Assembly: GCF_963924675.1 (NCBI RefSeq)
Contig: NC_089239.1
Coordinates: 28,729,818 to 28,793,817 of the forward strand
Length of the DNA stretch: 64,000 bases
Direction: 5' to 3'
Source of the DNA: Phocoena phocoena
Lineage: Eukaryota; Chordata; Mammalia; Artiodactyla; Phocoenidae
Shown here: in pieces, positions 46,641 through 58,299 of the stretch
Layout of the letters: each line of letters opens with the position of its first letter
Position numbering within the stretch: position 1 is the stretch's first letter
Position numbers and translations under genes: made by a program
The notes under the pieces: generated by a model
Told to the model about the DNA's origin: nothing
What the model saw: the letters and a program-made list of their open reading frames with translations, nothing else
Database searches by the model: none

Positions 46641-49600
46641 TGTTTGAAGACAAATACTTTAGGACCAGTGACTCAAGGATCACACAGTCTGGTAAGAGAG
46701 ACTGAGTGATGGGCATTTAAATGTGACTCTTATAAACAGTCAAGAAAAGGAAAACACTTACATAACGAATTACATTTTTCAAAAAAGAGCTCTTTCCAAT
46801 TCTCTTTTTTACATGTGATGAGAGCGTTAGAGCCTATTTCCCACCATGGAAGCAGCATGCAGAAAACCATCATTTCATATCAGATCACATCCATTGTGGG
46901 TACCAGGCTGATTGGATCAGTAATATCAATGCAATTCCAATGTAGAGATTCAGAGGTTAAGATTATAGATACTAATACTTTAAAATATTCTTAAATTTTT
47001 TTGTTTTAACCAAATAAATCCCTAACTTCATGACAGGTTGAGAAAATTTAGAGAACTGCACAGATTATATTTTTCCTGTACAGATTATATTTAATTTCAT
47101 TATCAGAAGTCCCCTATTTAAAAATATATTTGGATTTAACTTTTACCGGTTGCTATCTTTAAACATTCACACGTAAGACAGACTAAAAATAATCTTAAAC
47201 GTTCTGTTTACAGAGAATACATATTGATTTAATGTTCACTGTATTGTATTCATCTGTAGTGAAAATAAAATTCTGACATATTTTTCTTTGGGGAGAAATG
47301 GCTGCAATTCTAAGCAGCTAGGTTAGCTAATGGCATATTATTTAACTGCATACATGGCCTTTCTTCAACACATATACCCAAGAAGCACTTTCCTAATATA
47401 TTAAAATAAAACATCCTTTACTGCCATGTGAAATGTCATTATATTTGTACATTTTTTAAGAATTCCATAACTAACGTCAGCTTTCATAAATGCTAATTCC
47501 CATATTTGTTCACGTAAGTGTATTAAATTACATAGACAGCCATACACAGACTCTTTCTGTCGCATATTTTTTACCTGAAGCTTTAAGAAAAGGCTCATTA
47601 TGTCAAGGTCTTATAGACAAATACCAGCTCTCCACCATTTTCTGAAGCTTGGGTATAACAGCCTAGGGAATTATAGTAAGCAGTTCTTCTAAATCATTGT
47701 ATCCCGCAAAGACTCACAGCCTTTGTGTATTCTATAGAATGTCATTGTGCATTGTTAGCACTTGGGAAAATTTTCCCTCAATAGAATGTGTCCACACCAC
47801 TCATTATTAATTCGAATCTCACAATATGTTTAAATGCACCATGGTGGGTACTCAGATCTCCATAGAATCCAATAAGTATATCAAGATTAGGATATAAATG
47901 TACCAGAATTAAGAGGCAAAAGGAAGAAAAAGCTTTGTATGATATAAATAATGCTTGGGATCTAATTGATGAAAGTGCTTTATAATAAAACAGGATATTT
48001 TCAAATGAAAAATATTGTTTAATAGCAAGTATTTACTGAGCTTACTGTATAAAATTCTTAAATATTTTGCCATCCTTAAATATAACGAAATACACGCAAT
48101 TCAAGAAAGGAGAAACATAGCTATACTATAGTTTAAATAAAGACTATGCCACTCGTAAAAGGTAAGCATTACCTTCAAAAGGAGCAGAGCGTTCAAAGAA
48201 AAATCACATGCTAGTAATTTTACATTCATGTTCTAATTTGGATTTTGATCCAAACAAAATTATGACATTTCTAAAATGATAATGGAACCACTGGGCATCT
48301 TGAAAATTTATGAAATGCCTACCAACAACTATAACACACTGGGTCACAACCAATGAAGAGTACAGACTTGGGAGGCACTAGAGGTGGGCACCAGGAGGGG
48401 GGCTAATGGGAGGGGTCACGGAATAGGTGGTATTGGGGCTCCACCTGGACAAATAGATAAGATTTGGTTATTTGGCTCTGAGAGATGAGACTAGCAGAGG
48501 ACACGAGTGAGTAAAGGTAGATAAAGTGAAACGATTCTTCAAAGAAACTAGAAAGATTTACTGAACCCTATAAGAATTATAGGATTTATAGGAATTACAG
48601 AACTTATAGGAGGACCTAAAATCCCCTATAACAAACTTGGATCTTCTTGAATAGAAAATGAAGGGTTTTGTTTGTTTTTGTTTTTTAAAGCAAAGCTGAC
48701 ACACCTACATAATGCTTTGAATGATTAATGAAGCAGGGGTAGTGATAACAGATTTTTAAATGGAAAGAGAATAGAGGCTGGGAACTGAGTTTTAGTGTTG
48801 AATTACAATCCAGCTGAGTAAAAATTTAGCTGGAAACGGGGAAGAGGTAGTGGGAGTGGAATAAAAGGGAGAAGAGTTCAGTGCGGCCAGGAATAACTGT
48901 GGCTCTTTTGGAACAGGAAGCAGGGAGTTCTCAGAGGACTGATAAGAAATTAGATCATACACATCAAGGTGTGATTCAGAGGAGACAGTTCTGCTTGTGT
49001 GTTTAGACGGCTGTGCTATAACCGTTGAACAACCTTTTGGTTTATTAAAAAAGGGGAAACTTTTAGACATTCAAAACCATAGTCATCCATTAAAAATGCA
49101 CAGTCTATCCTTTGGAGAAAGAAAAAGAATTCAGAAGTGAAACATGCTCGCACCACCCTCCCTCCCCAACTTGACCTTTTTAATGCGTATCTGTACTTTC
49201 CATCCAGAGAACTGTTCTCTAAGTGGATCAGATGCGGGGTCAGAGATAGGGCTTCAAGTTTAACTTGCTACAGGCATATATCCTGTCATTTGCAACTGGG
49301 AAAACACACTGTAAGGGGGATTGTTTCCATTATTTTGGAGAAAACACTTCAGGCAGAGTTCAGGGATAAGAAAACTTGTCAGTAAGAGATTCTGTTCTTC
49401 TCCAGAAGAAAGCAGCTCAGAGAACGGAGGGCGCTCTCCTTGTTCTGGAAGACAGATTTGAAGACCAGATCAAGGGCCTCCCTCTGGTAAGTTTTCTAAC
49501 TCATTACAGCAAAGTTACCTGTAAAAATCCCTCCAAACTTCAGGGGAGTTAAGAGCTAGGAGCTAAATAATAATTTAGATACAATATACTTTACTCCAGA

Positions 49601-49685
49601 ACTTTTTCCACAGGACACTCAGTTAAAGTTGAATCTCAGATTATTTTTTCCTAAAAAAATTGTGTATGTTTGTCCCATGCAATAT
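46641..49685. other. Unique AT-rich sequence
   Basis: About 3 kb with no gene or recognised transposon. A decayed tandem of TTATAGGA-like units is at 48572-48614 and a duplicated acagattatattt at 47060/47080. Confidence 0.55.
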
Positions 49686-49689
49686 GTGG

Positions 49690-51195
49690 GACACACTCGT
49701 ACTAAAAATGTGTCTGTGAAACATAGAAAAGGCTTCATGACATTGGTTTAGGCAATGGTTTCTTGGATATGACACCAAAAGCACATGCAATAGAGGCAAA
49801 AATAGGCAAGTGGGACTACATCAAACAAAGTTTTCTGCACATCAAAGAATATAATCAAAAAAGAAAAAAAAGAATATAATCAACAAAATAAAAAGGCAGT
49901 CAGTGGAATAGGAAAAATATTTGCAAACCACATACCTGATAAGAAGTTAATATTTAAAATATACATGAAGATCCTACAAATACAGAGCAAAAAAAAAGTC
50001 CAATTAAAAATGGGCAAATGGGGCTTCCCTGGTGGTGCAGTGGTTAAGAGTCTGTCTGCCAATGCAGGGGACACGGGTTCGAGCCCTGGTCCAGGAAGAT
50101 CCTGCATGTTGCAGAGCAGCTAAGCCCGTGCACCACAACTACTGAGCCTGCGCTCTAGAGCCCGCGAGCCACAACTACTGAGCCCACATGCCACAACTAC
50201 TGAAGCCCACGCACCTAGAACCCATGCTTCACAACAAGAGAAACCATGGCAGTGAGAAGCCCACGCACCGCAACGAAGAGTAGCCTCCGCTCGCTGCAGC
50301 TAGAGCAAGCCCACGTGCAGCAACGCAGACCCAATGCAGCCAAAGATAAATAAATAAATTAATTTAAAAGAAAATGGGCAAAGAACTTGAATAGACATTT
50401 CTCCAAAGAAGACATTCAAATGGCCAACAGGTGTAGGGAAAGATGTTCAATGTCACTAATCATGCAAAACACATCCACAATGAGATACCACCCCACACCT
50501 GTTAGTAAGGCTACTATCAAAAGACAAAAGATAAAAGATGTTGGCAAGGATGTGGAAAATTAGAATGCTTGCACAGTGCTGGTAGGAATGAAAAACGATG
50601 CAGCCACTATGAAAAACAGGACAGAGATTCCTCAAAACATTAAAAATAGAACTATCGTATATTCCAGCAATACGATTTCTAGGTTGTATCCAAAATAATT
50701 GAAATCAGGATAGGAAAGAGAGGTCTGCACTCCCGTGTTACTGAAGCATAATTCACAATAGCCAGAATGTAGAAACAACCTAAATCTCCATCAACAGACG
50801 GATGGATAAAGAAAATGTGGTATATACATACAATGGGATATTAGCCTTAAAAGGAAGGAAATCTACCATTTCAACATGGATGGACCTAGAGGGCATTATG
50901 CCAGTCACAGAAAGACAAATCCTAGATGATTCCACTTACAGGAAGTATCTAAAATAGTCACGGTATCTGAAATAGTCAAACTCATAGAAGCAGAGAATAG
51001 AACGGTCCTTACCTAATGGGGGACACGGAAAGGGGGACTGCTGTTCAGACTACAAAGTTTCAGTGACGCTAGATGAGTAAGCAGATCTGCCTTAGAACGT
51101 AATACCTATAGTTAACAACACTGTAATGTGTACATAAAAGTTTACTGAGAGGGTAAATGTCATGTTAAGAGTTCTTACCAAAATAAGGAAGAAAC
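49690..51195 (+). mobile_element. Old L1M 3' end, interrupted by a SINE
   Basis: Left part (49760-50018) and right part (50371-51195) read continuously as an old L1: caaaagcacatgcaatagag, gtgggactacatcaaacaaa, ttaaaaatgggcaaa then gaacttgaatagacatttct, ccaaagaagacattcaaatgg, agataccaccccacacctg, ggatggataaagaaaatgtgg, and an end at gttaagagttcttaccaaaa. Codes for nothing intact. A short internal duplication of agaatataatca occurs at 49847-49880. Confidence 0.85.
50021..50370 (+). mobile_element. Long-form CHR-type SINE nested in L1M
   Basis: Head gggcttccctggtggtgcag, intact-looking B-box ggttcgagccc at about 50076-50087, then a longer 3' half with repeated ccacaactactgagcc-type units and a final agataaataaataaa tail. 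TSD aaaatgggcaaa at 50007-50018 and 50371-50382. This older, longer subtype differs from the GC-rich short form at 15.1, 23.5 and 36.7 kb. Confidence 0.95.
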
Positions 51196-52081
51196 AAAGA
51201 ACACAGCCTTTGTCACCAACCCTGTAACCAAAAATAAACTCAAGCAAACTATATTAAAATACAATGGAAAGAAATTCACCGATTTCAATCATTCTGATTC
51301 AATTAGAAGATAAGAACTTAAAAATTCCTTTTTTATTTTAAATATTTTTCTACATTTAAATATGTTTCATTCTTAATAATAAACATTTATTACTTTGATA
51401 ATGTAAATGTTTATTAATATATCATTTTCAAAAACAGCTTTTGTGAAATTATAGATGATAAACTAAATATCATTGGCCTTTCTTAGTTGTGTTAGTAAAA
51501 AATAAGCACTAAGAAATAGTATTTTTGTTTTATCTGAAATTCGAATTCAGCGGGCTGTCCTCTGTTTTATCTGGCACCTCTTCCAGGCTGACCCACAGTG
51601 GTAACCCAGGGGCCGTGATTTAGCTCCACTACGGCTTTCCCGGCCATGAACACTCCATCTCTTCCTCTGCTTTACCCTTTAGCAATGGCGTCTTCTATTC
51701 CTGTTCCACCACCTGCCCTCTTCTCAATCCTACTTCAGCCTCCTTGGAGATCGCTTCCATCCCACTATTATGCCAACACCAAGATGCCGATAATACTGAA
51801 TGCATTCGCCCAGCTCATCCTTACAGGGCAAGGACTAAATTTCTTTGCACGTTCAACAAGGCCCATTAAGGTGAGGGTCTTCAACTCTCCCTGAGCCCTC
51901 CAACTCCCAACACAGACGCCGGAAACCCCAGATCAGCTGTGTTCTTTCCCCCCCTGGTTTGGAGAGGGACCTGTGGAACACTTTGAACCACAGTGTAAGA
52001 ACACACAGTAGGTATTTTTGAACCTATGAGGAAACATTTATTGAACAATTTTCTACCATGTATTCCATTCATGAAAAAGTG

Positions 52082-52108
52082 ACAAAAAGAAAAGAAAAGA
52101 AAAGAAAA
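52082..52108. repeat. (AAAAG)n pentanucleotide repeat
   Basis: About five AAAAG units. Confidence 0.9.
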
Positions 52109-54689
52109 TTTTGCTTCCTTTGAGATGTCACAATTATTTGTTGCTATTCATACAATGGGTGCATGTATTGATTTCTTCCTGCACTAATAAAGATAGTCTT
52201 CTCATGTAGCCGAATCATATTTTATTGCAGATGACCTTGGATTTACCCTTAACTGTGTCTCTATGTCCCGGAGAATTCATTTGCTGAATACTTACCATGT
52301 GTCAGGCTGATATAGCAGAGATAATAATACTGTGAAGAAGAAAATTGGCCTAAGGTTTTACCGTTTTTCTGGTGGGGGGAGGTGGATATTTCTGGATTGA
52401 ATTATTGTTGAAAAACGTTCTTAAAAGCACATCTAAAAATTCTCAAACATACACCTAGGGTAATTTAGGCAATTAATAATTTCAGAATTACACATACACT
52501 CTAACTAAGGATCAAAGCCCAGAAAAATGTCCTAAGCATGAATAAACTGTCAGAAATATCACTCAATTAGGATTATACTCCAATTTTCACTATTAATCAA
52601 ATGGCTTTCTATGCAAATCATCTTGGCATTTAGAGTCAAAACTAAAGATTAATAATTATCCATTTGAATTTCAACACCACACAAATCTTTTATTTTTTAT
52701 AAGAATCACAATCTCACAATTTTCACAACATTAATTTCCATCTGGAGTAAAAACACCTTTAGTAAAAGCAAAAAAATGACTATTTTCACACATGCACACA
52801 CACACGTACACATACAACATATACACACACTCCCACATTAACATATAGTTTCTATGTATCAGAATTGGAATAAAGGGTGAGTTAAACTAATTTTTTGTCA
52901 AGTAAAGGTTAACTAGAAATTTAACTCTGTTTCAAATCCTCTGGTTTAAAGCATTTATTAAATAAATCAGTAACCATTGCCCTAATAAATAGTTATTTAA
53001 TTTTCTTTCTAATATATTTACTTCCTCTCAAACTCCCCAAACTTCATGCAGAATCTGTGAGTTGACTAAGAGAACTTTGTAGAAGTTTTCATTTTCTCTT
53101 GGACTCATCTTTATACTATTTATCTCCAGAAAGCTAGGGCTGCACAATTTTCAACCCCACTCAGAGGCAGCAGAAATGAACCGGCTTATTAAACATTGAC
53201 ATGCATTTTTAGAATTCAAAAACCTGTTTGTTTGTATTTTAAAAAGCTCTAGGCTTAGTGTGAAGCTAAAGTTGACCAAGCCTCACATATTTTGACAGTT
53301 CATATTCGGTCTATAATGAAATAACAAAGAATCTGAGTCTTGAAAGGACAAGAAGACTGGTGTGAATGTTTTCATTTACTGAGGCTGGAAAAATACTTAG
53401 ATTTAGAGTTGAATGTATTTAAACTAAAAACAAGTTTTATCCTAGTCCCCAATGCTAATTTGCATAGAGTCCTTTACCGGCAGATCTCAAGAAAACCTGC
53501 TTTCTTAACATCTCATCAAACCTGTTCTAGAATACTCTTTGTGAGAGGCCAGATCACATAGCTTTATAAAGTGAGCGATGGAAAAGATTCCAGGCTTCTA
53601 TTCCTGGCCCTAAAACTGACTCACGGTGTCCTCTCAGAGACGTGATTTCTCCGGGAAGCATCCCTCTCCAAGAAGCAGCCGTTCCGAGAGGCGTGCTGCT
53701 CTCTGTTCCTTGGGATGGCATCTCTCTATTTTTAGAAGTCGAGAGGCTCCTACTGGTGCTGGTTCATCCAGAGGGAGCATTTTGGAAGATGTTCATAAAG
53801 TTCATGTGACCTGCTTCATTACTACTTCTTCTTGTAATTAAACTCACAAAAGATAATTTCAAAAAACTAGAGTGCTCTTTTTTTTTTCTTTTTCCTTTTA
53901 GACTTATTTTATTGACTTTCCTTTGCCAGTCTGAAGTCCAAGCTTCATAACAAGACATGAAAAATATCACCATGACCATTCTACAGCCCCCTCATTTACT
54001 GTAATGCAACCGGATATCATTATGACCCCATTACTTTCACCATTTCTTTCTTCCTAGATGTTTGTCGAACTCATTTATCTTGTGAAAACCTTTTTCAGAA
54101 ACCCCATACTCCTTAAAACTTTACCTAATATTCTCACTAAATCAGGCTTAATTATAATGCTCTCTCTTCTATTTTGTTACATATATATTACATATATACT
54201 TGTTATACATATAATAACTTTGCAATATAGTATCATATTTTAATTACATTGTTGTGTTCTATTATGTTTAATTTACTAGAGATCTAAACACCTGCAGAGC
54301 TTTTATTTTCTTGCTCAACACTGCGCTTGACTCACAGAAGGCAATATAACTATATGCCCATAGAGAGCTCTTGATTTGAATGAGGAATTAAAAACATAGC
54401 TATGGCAAAATGGCCGAAAAATAGACAAAAAAATGAAAAAAATAGAAAGGTGACTGTCTTATCTTTATAGACCCAGCACTCAGTCAAAACTTACAACAGT
54501 AAACTTTTTAAATAAAGGAAAATAAACTAATAACATAGAGAAGGGAAATTATTTTAGAAGGAAGGTAATATTTAGTAAGAAATTATGTAAAACAACCTGT
54601 TTTACATATTTCATACGAAATTTCCCTTTTAAACATAATAGAATTTTTTTTTTAATTTTAAAGCTAGGTAAACCGAGACTCAGGAAAAC

Positions 54690-54692
<3 letters not shown>

Positions 54693-54720
<28 letters not shown>
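54693..54720. repeat. (AC)14 microsatellite
   Basis: Twenty-eight uninterrupted bases of alternating A and C. Confidence 0.95.
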
Positions 54721-55599
54721 TTTAAATCACAAAATGAAAAAATGATGGAGCAAGCTTTTCAACCAGACCTTTCTGATATGAGAGAGCATTCCTTCCACTA
54801 TACCATACTACACTCATCATTCTATAGACAAAGGGATTATTAAATCTTAGTTAAGGTTTCTAAAGTTTTAAAACTTCTTTGTACTTTTAATGATATCCTT
54901 AATAATAATAATAATCCTTTTAAGGATATCCTTCCTAAACTGTGGAAACATTAAATTATCAAGAAAACAAGAAATTACTTGTGTTTATCCAAATTTGGAG
55001 CACTCACCCTTGGACTAGACGTGTCAGTTCATTCACCCCTACTGTGCCAAGCCTATACTTGATTTTCAAATCTCCAAATTAATGCAAATAAATGTATACA
55101 TGGCAACACTGACTCAGTCCAAGTCCTCAGCGATAAGAAGATCATGAGATCCACAGAGCAAAAGCATGAGAGGCTGAACTCTAAACTCGGTGCTTTCTAA
55201 GCACTAAGAGATATAAACGTCTCGTGGCCCACAGAGTAGGTCTACTCTGGCGTGGAGAGAGGGGCAGAGATGAGATGAGGGCAGTCCTAAGCAATTACCT
55301 TAAATCTTTGTGTTTAACACTTCTCATGTGATTGTGATCGAACTTCCATCTCGGAAGGAAGCTCTACTCTGTGCAGCCTCATCTATGACCTAACTGGTCA
55401 GAAGCAGTGAGACAATGCCTGAAAAGGTTTGTAAGATAAAAACACTACGGCAGCGGGGCTGGATGCAAGCAAAAATCAACGTAACGATCTATGGAAGACT
55501 TTCAGTTTCAGATGAGAAAAGACTGTCCACATCAAACATGTTGCAGACATTTTGGAGAAAACAGTCATTGAAGTATCAAATTATACCATGTGCTGTTGT

Positions 55600-55705
55600 G
55601 TACAGAGGACAGCAGCTAGAACTTATGTCATTTCCTAGTTTTGTAACTTTGGTCAAGCTACTTCCCCATGCTAATTTCCTCTTTGAAAAGTGGGAGATTA
55701 ATTAG
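55600..55705 (+). mobile_element. MIR SINE fragment
   Basis: cctagttttgtaactttggt, caagctacttccccatgcta, atttcctctttgaaaagtgg follow the MIR core in forward order. Confidence 0.6.
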
Positions 55706-56170
55706 ATGACTGGAAAGGCCTCTTGCAACGTCAGACTTTTTTCATTTTTAATACGAGTTCCAAAGTGTCAGAAAAACAAGTTAGAATGGGTCATGGCCAC
55801 ACACATGTCAGACTCTGAACAGTCGAAACATAATCTGGAGATGCCAATTTATCTTACGGACAACTTAGAAATTTTGGTTGGAAAAATCAAGACAGAGGGA
55901 GGGGGGGCAGGGAGAAGGAGATTACAATAAGGGCACAGTTTGCTTCACTCCAGATATGGAGACTGGAGGAGAGAGAGGATGAATTTAGTACGGCACCATG
56001 AAGGAACTGTAGTTTCAGTGGTATTAACGAAAGAAATGCATTTGGCAATGAAAGAATATGGTCGGAAGAGCCACTCATATGCCATCTTACTAGAAATGAG
56101 ACTAGAGACCACTCAACTGCAAAACAACTAGAAATATTTCAAGATAAAAACGCCCTACAAAAATAAATAA
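55706..56170. other. Unique sequence with a G-rich tract
   Basis: No gene recognised. A G-rich stretch at 55897-55912 has four runs of at least three Gs. Confidence 0.5.
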
Positions 56171-56174
56171 ATAC

Positions 56175-56687
56175 GTCATGTAGCTCACTGGTATCTTTTA
56201 TTGTTTAGATTGCACATATAAGTGATAGCACACGGTATTCGTCTTTGTCTGGTTTACTTAGTATGGTAATCTCTAGGTCCATCCATGTTGCTGCGAATGG
56301 CATTATTTCTTATTTCCAAAACAGAAATAGACTCACAGACATAGAAAACAAACTTATGGTTACCAAAGGGGAAGTGGGGGAGGGATAAATTAGGAGTTTG
56401 GGATTAGCAGGTACACACTCCTGTATATAAAAAAGGTAACCAACAAGGACCTACTGTATAGCACAGGGAACTATACTCAGTATTTTGTAATAACCTATAA
56501 GGGAAAATAATCTGAAAAAGAATATATATATATATATACATACAATTGAATGACTGGGTTGTATACCTGAAGCTAACATGACATTGTAAATCAGCTATAC
56601 TTCAATTAAAAAAAAAAAAGTCATGTAATTAGAGACATTGTAAATCAGCTATACTTCAATTAAAAAAAAAAAGTCATGTAATTAGAG
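56175..56687 (+). mobile_element. Twin-primed L1 with duplicated 3' junction
   Basis: Left segment (56183 to about 56322) is reversed L1 text (cacatataagtgatagcaca, ctctaggtccatccatgttgc); right segment (about 56323-56619) is forward L1 3' end (acagaaatagactcacagac to cagctatacttcaatt plus 12 As). An inverted 5' part joined to a forward 3' part is the mark of twin priming. The TSD gtcatgta lies at 56175-56182 and again after the A-tail at 56620-56627. The last 54 bases including tail and TSD are then repeated (56635-56687). Confidence 0.9.
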
Positions 56688-56689
56688 AA

Positions 56690-57485
56690 GACTTGTATGT
56701 ACCCACCTAGAATGATGAATTTATTGCTCAATCCACTCAAATATCTGAGCAACTAAGACAAGAATTACACTGAGCTACATCAAGTATATGGTCCTAGGAC
56801 ACACTGAAATTTATACGCAATCACCAGCCTTCAAGGGAACCAGCTCTAGCTGGAGAGAGAAGATACATGTGCTAACTTACAGCAAAAACAAGTAATAGTA
56901 AAGATATCATGGGGCCTTTGGGTGTTAATTTCTTGAAGTTCATGCTAAGTGCTCGGACTGCCCTTGCAGGAAGAGGATATGGCATGGGTACCAGAGGCAG
57001 TGGCGGCCTCAGGAAGTGGACAGTCAGGGTCCACGCCCGACAGCCAGTAGTTCATCCTGGACCCTGAAACCAGATGGCTGAAGCCTGCCTTCCTGCACAC
57101 GAGGAGAGCTGAGGTGCCTGGGAATCTCACTGCCCTCGTAGCCTTTACCAACGACAGACATGCAGAGGTATGGACGCTCCACTCTCCTTCCTAACGACCA
57201 GAACAGCTGGGAGGTGCGGCCACACTGCCATCAGAGTCCTCCCCTGGACAAAGCCGAGGTTCCTCTCTGCACTGAGTGTAATACTGAACCCATGCTGGGC
57301 TGTCATCATTTCCCTGGCCCACTCCTTCACACCCCTACTGGTTTTTCCTGGAAATTCTAATAATTCACTTTCACAAGAAACTTTAAGATTATCGTCTGGG
57401 GACCCAAACCTCTGATACCTTCCTAAGATCCATTTTTGGGGGAAGGGTAGGAACACGCACAAGTTAAAAAGCCCTATTTAACGGC
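56690..57485. other. Unique sequence, GC-richer from 56940
   Basis: The block 56940-57420 is clearly richer in GC than its surroundings and holds overlapping open frames on both strands (for example 57145-57462 minus, 105 codons) without recognisable domains. Unexplained; no gene called. Confidence 0.5.
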
Positions 57486-57489
57486 TTCT

Positions 57490-57850
57490 ATTAGCTGGAT
57501 GTGGCCGAGTGACAGGATTCCAGCAAATGATACACAAGAAGAAACCTGTTGCATGTTGCAGGGGAAGGTCTGCTTTTCTGATACAGTGGTTGCCCCTTTC
57601 CCATCAGAGCATCCTTCCCTTGGGGAAGCAGGAGGCAGAACAGCCTAAAGGTGACCCTGAAGACCAAAGGGACCCACTGAGGGTCACAGAGCAGAAGGAG
57701 AAAAGGACACAGCTCAGTGTCCGATGACCTCGATGGCAGTGCAGAGCGAGCGAGCGGCTCAGATCTAGACAGAGTCCCCCAGACACGTGATATGGCTACA
57801 CAAACAAAACTTTGTTATTGTTTTTTAAGTGTGAACAGTTCTCTTTCTAT
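57490..57850 (+). mobile_element. Possible MaLR/MLT1-like LTR fragment
   Basis: Starts with tgtggccgagtgacaggatt and caaatgatacacaagaagaa, continues with gtgaccctgaagaccaaag and gatggcagtgcagagcg, and ends acaaaactttgttattgtttt, the order of an old dispersed LTR family also seen in part at 32940-33290. Decayed; family name uncertain. Confidence 0.45.
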
Positions 57851-58135
57851 GCAACTGAGGGCTATCTCTAATGAATACACTGCTGATATGGACACAGAGG
57901 ATCTCAGGACATTTTGTTTTAATGGGTGAAAATTATACTCCATTTTTTCAGGGAGTCTGAAAGGCTTCTCTCCCATGGATTGAGCTGGGCTGGCGACACT
58001 GTGATGTAACCTCGGGGAGTTTGCCTGATGGTCTAGCCTCACTTAGCATCTCCCTTCTCTTTAATAATGCCTCTTGAATTAGCAACCGAAACCTTTTCAC
58101 CACCTCTGGAAGCCCTCTAAGTCAATCAAAATCAA
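57851..58135. other. Unique sequence
   Basis: Nothing recognisable between the LTR-like piece and the MIR. Confidence 0.45.
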
Positions 58136-58139
58136 AATG

Positions 58140-58295
58140 CCTGGAACTGAATCTCAGCCTAACCCCTCACTAGCTGGTCCACTTAGAGCAACTGTGCTTT
58201 GTTTTATGAACTGCAAAATGGGTATAAAATATCACCGACTACAAAAGTTGGCTGTATAGATTCACAGCAAAGTGCTTAGAACCATGCCTGCCTCG
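58140..58295 (+). mobile_element. MIR SINE fragment
   Basis: ctcactagctggtccactta, tatgaactgcaaaatgggta, and gcaaagtgcttagaaccatg followed by cctgcctcg match the MIR forward order through its 3' part. Confidence 0.7.
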
Positions 58296-58299
58296 TGCT

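Larger units (their letters stand above)
51200..55595. other. Unique sequence with microsatellites
   Basis: More than 4 kb without a recognisable gene. A GC-richer patch at 51550-51970 includes an 82-codon frame (51646-51894) that has no identifiable domain. MIR-like scraps may lie near 52275-52345 and 53580-53640. Very AT-rich at 52440-52760 and 54170-54260. Confidence 0.5.

Noticed and set aside
50021..50095. tRNA gene at the head of the SINE
   Set aside because: A/B-box-like text exists but it is the tRNA-derived head of a dispersed SINE with TSD and tail, without a full cloverleaf.
51646..51894. 82-codon frame in a GC-richer patch
   Set aside because: Proline/serine/leucine-rich without a recognisable domain or strong start context; conservation cannot be tested here.
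55415..55930. Consecutive plus-strand frames of 96 and 74 codons
   Set aside because: The first overlaps a MIR at its end, the frames have no domains, and the stop at 55705 is followed at once by a chance ATG; no splice or homology support.
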